From Bacillota bacterium (GTDB lineage Bacteria > Bacillota > UBA994 > UBA5500): a stretch of DNA of 6,554 bases. Each line of letters starts with the position of its first letter. Positions within the stretch are counted from its first letter, which is position 1. Positions 5,514 to 6,554 of this stretch are shown here, piece by piece. Below the pieces are notes generated by a model. It ran no database searches. It worked only from the letters and a program-made list of their open reading frames with translations, and was not told where the DNA came from. The translations under genes and the position numbers were made by a program. Location: NCBI GenBank assembly GCA_023436245.1, contig JAEZJZ010000071.1:1-6554 (forward strand), written 5' to 3'.

Positions 5514-6458
5514 GTGGGCAGAAGACTAAGTTCAATTCGGGTGGATCACTGGAAGCTGATCGCACTGTTGCTGACGCCAGTGGTCCTCTGGTCCACTGTC
5601 TTTCCCTTCTCCAAAATGGTGTTGACAGTGATTGCTCCCGCCACTCTGGCGGCGGTACGTTTCTCGACTGGTGCCATGGTGCTTCTGTTCTATGCGTCCC
5701 GGAGCTTCTCCTGGACGCATCTCTTCATTGTCTTGCGGCGCCACTGGACGACCTTTCTCCTCTTGGGTACCATTGGCATTTGGCTGAACAACTTCCTGCA
5801 GAATGTCGGCCTCAGCCTGAGCACTGCCAGCAGCACCAGTCTGCTCAGCACCACTGACCCGATCTTCTCCACCTTGCTCTCAGCGCTCTTCCTGAAGGAA
5901 GCGTTAACCAGTCGAAAACTCGCCGGCTTGTTCCTCGCCTTCTCAGGCGTCTATCTGGTCACCACCAACGGCCAGTTAATTACCGACTGGGGCAACAGCG
6001 CCGGCAACCTGATCGTAATCCTGTCGGCGCTCTGCTACAGCGTCTACACAATCCTCTCCAAACGCATCTTGCACGTGATCGAGCCGTCCATCGTCGTTGC
6101 CTGGTCAACAACCTGTGGGGCGATACTCCTGACGGCGACAGCGCTATGCCTGGACGATGCTCCGCTCTGGACGCTACTCACGCCCGCGCAGGTACTGGCC
6201 ACTGTCTACCTGAGCATCGTGCCCACATCTGTCTCGGTGTTGGCCTACTTCTATGTGCTCCGTCGCTTGCCCGCCTCTGAGGCAGCCATCAGTCTCTTCC
6301 TGATCCCGATCTTCTCCCTGGTTTGGTCAAAGTTGCTGCTGCATGAACAGGTCACGCTGCCCATGATCATCGGCGGCGCGCTGATCATCGCTGGCGTCGC
6401 CTTGGCCATGCTGACCGGTAAGCGACTGAAACAACAGCAATCATTGAATGACACGTGA
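5514..6458 (+). CDS. EamA-family (DMT superfamily) inner-membrane transporter
   Basis: A drug/metabolite transporter superfamily protein of 314 residues from GTG at 5514 (323 if TTG at 5487 were used). It is highly hydrophobic, with about ten membrane segments arranged as two tandem EamA repeats, roughly residues 13-151 and 163-301. The matching blocks are visible: TTDPIFSTLLSALFLKE (about 113-129) in the first half and LIPIFSLVWSKLLLHE (about 263-278) in the second, each followed by a glycine-rich closing helix ending near GVYLV and GVALA. The C-terminus is short and basic-polar, facing the cytoplasm in this family. Members export amino acids, metabolites or drugs; the sequence does not show the substrate. 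GTG is chosen for its AAGGGGG site and because TATAAT at 5479-5484 implies transcription starts after 5487. It is transcribed divergently from hemZ, and no partner gene is seen. Confidence 0.93.
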   Translation: MGRRLSSIRVDHWKLIALLLTPVVLWSTVFPFSKMVLTVIAPATLAAVRFSTGAMVLLFYASRSFSWTHLFIVLRRHWTTFLLLGTIGIWLNNFLQNVGLSLSTASSTSLLSTTDPIFSTLLSALFLKEALTSRKLAGLFLAFSGVYLVTTNGQLITDWGNSAGNLIVILSALCYSVYTILSKRILHVIEPSIVVAWSTTCGAILLTATALCLDDAPLWTLLTPAQVLATVYLSIVPTSVSVLAYFYVLRRLPASEAAISLFLIPIFSLVWSKLLLHEQVTLPMIIGGALIIAGVALAMLTGKRLKQQQSLNDT

Positions 6459-6554
6459 TGCGCCACGTATACGCATTAGCATTGGCATACTATCCATGCA
6501 GACACCGAGGCGCTGGGCGGCGACACCCCGCCAGCCCCGTTGCCAGCCACCCAC
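6459..6554. other. Downstream region with GC-rich hairpin, no recognised gene
   Basis: This stretch follows the transporter stop. ACGTG (6453-6457) and CACGT (6464-6468) form a small inverted repeat across the stop codon. GCTGG plus CGG (6512-6520) can pair with CCGCCAGC (6528-6535) around a 7-base loop with one bulged G. No T tract follows, so it is at best a weak or Rho-assisted terminator. Short minus-strand frames are open from the window edge but carry no recognisable motif. Confidence 0.35.

Overview
The window is a compact, moderately GC-rich bacterial segment with five convincing protein genes. Four lie on the minus strand and one on the plus strand. The HemZ-type radical SAM protein is typical of Bacillota (Firmicutes). 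QueH in place of QueG, strong purine-rich Shine-Dalgarno sites and three likely GTG starts fit the same group. I therefore infer a GC-rich member of the Bacillota (Clostridia or Negativicutes grade), with moderate confidence; no rRNA or other taxonomic marker is present.

Layout: positions 1-223 are non-coding and hold a strong hairpin (63-95) that probably ends the metal-resistance transcript. Positions 224-3239 form a metal-resistance unit on the minus strand: a consensus-like promoter (3211-3239), a perfect inverted-repeat operator (3176-3201), an ArsR/SmtB-family metal sensor (2776-3156), and a P1B-type Zn/Cd/Pb efflux ATPase (224-2776). The ATPase start overlaps the sensor stop codon by one base. 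The ATPase has an unusual N-terminal tail of about 126 residues made of repeated Cys-x-Cys-Gly-His and His-rich modules, placed before its ordinary heavy-metal-associated domain.

Positions 3240-3442 are non-coding and contain a long imperfect hairpin. Positions 3443-5191 hold a two-gene minus-strand operon: hemZ-like (radical SAM, assigned to oxygen-independent coproporphyrinogen oxidation), then queH (epoxyqueuosine reductase, last step of queuosine synthesis) after a 12-base gap. The HemZ homologue lacks the N-terminal domain of about 110 residues found in the Bacillus protein.

Positions 5192-5513 are a divergent intergenic region with a textbook plus-strand terminator (5379-5414) that has no evident gene in front of it. 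Next comes a TATAAT box and a two-EamA-domain drug/metabolite transporter (5514-6458, plus strand). The last 96 bases hold a GC-rich hairpin and no recognisable gene.

How the genes work together: the sensor should repress its own transcript until cytosolic Zn/Cd/Pb rises; the pump then exports the metal, with the Cys/His-rich tail as a likely cytosolic metal buffer or sensor. hemZ and queH share only a dependence on iron-sulfur or metal-thiolate chemistry. I see no evidence for a wholly new multi-gene system. The most distinctive points are the modular metal-binding tail of the pump, the orphan terminator and the shortened HemZ.
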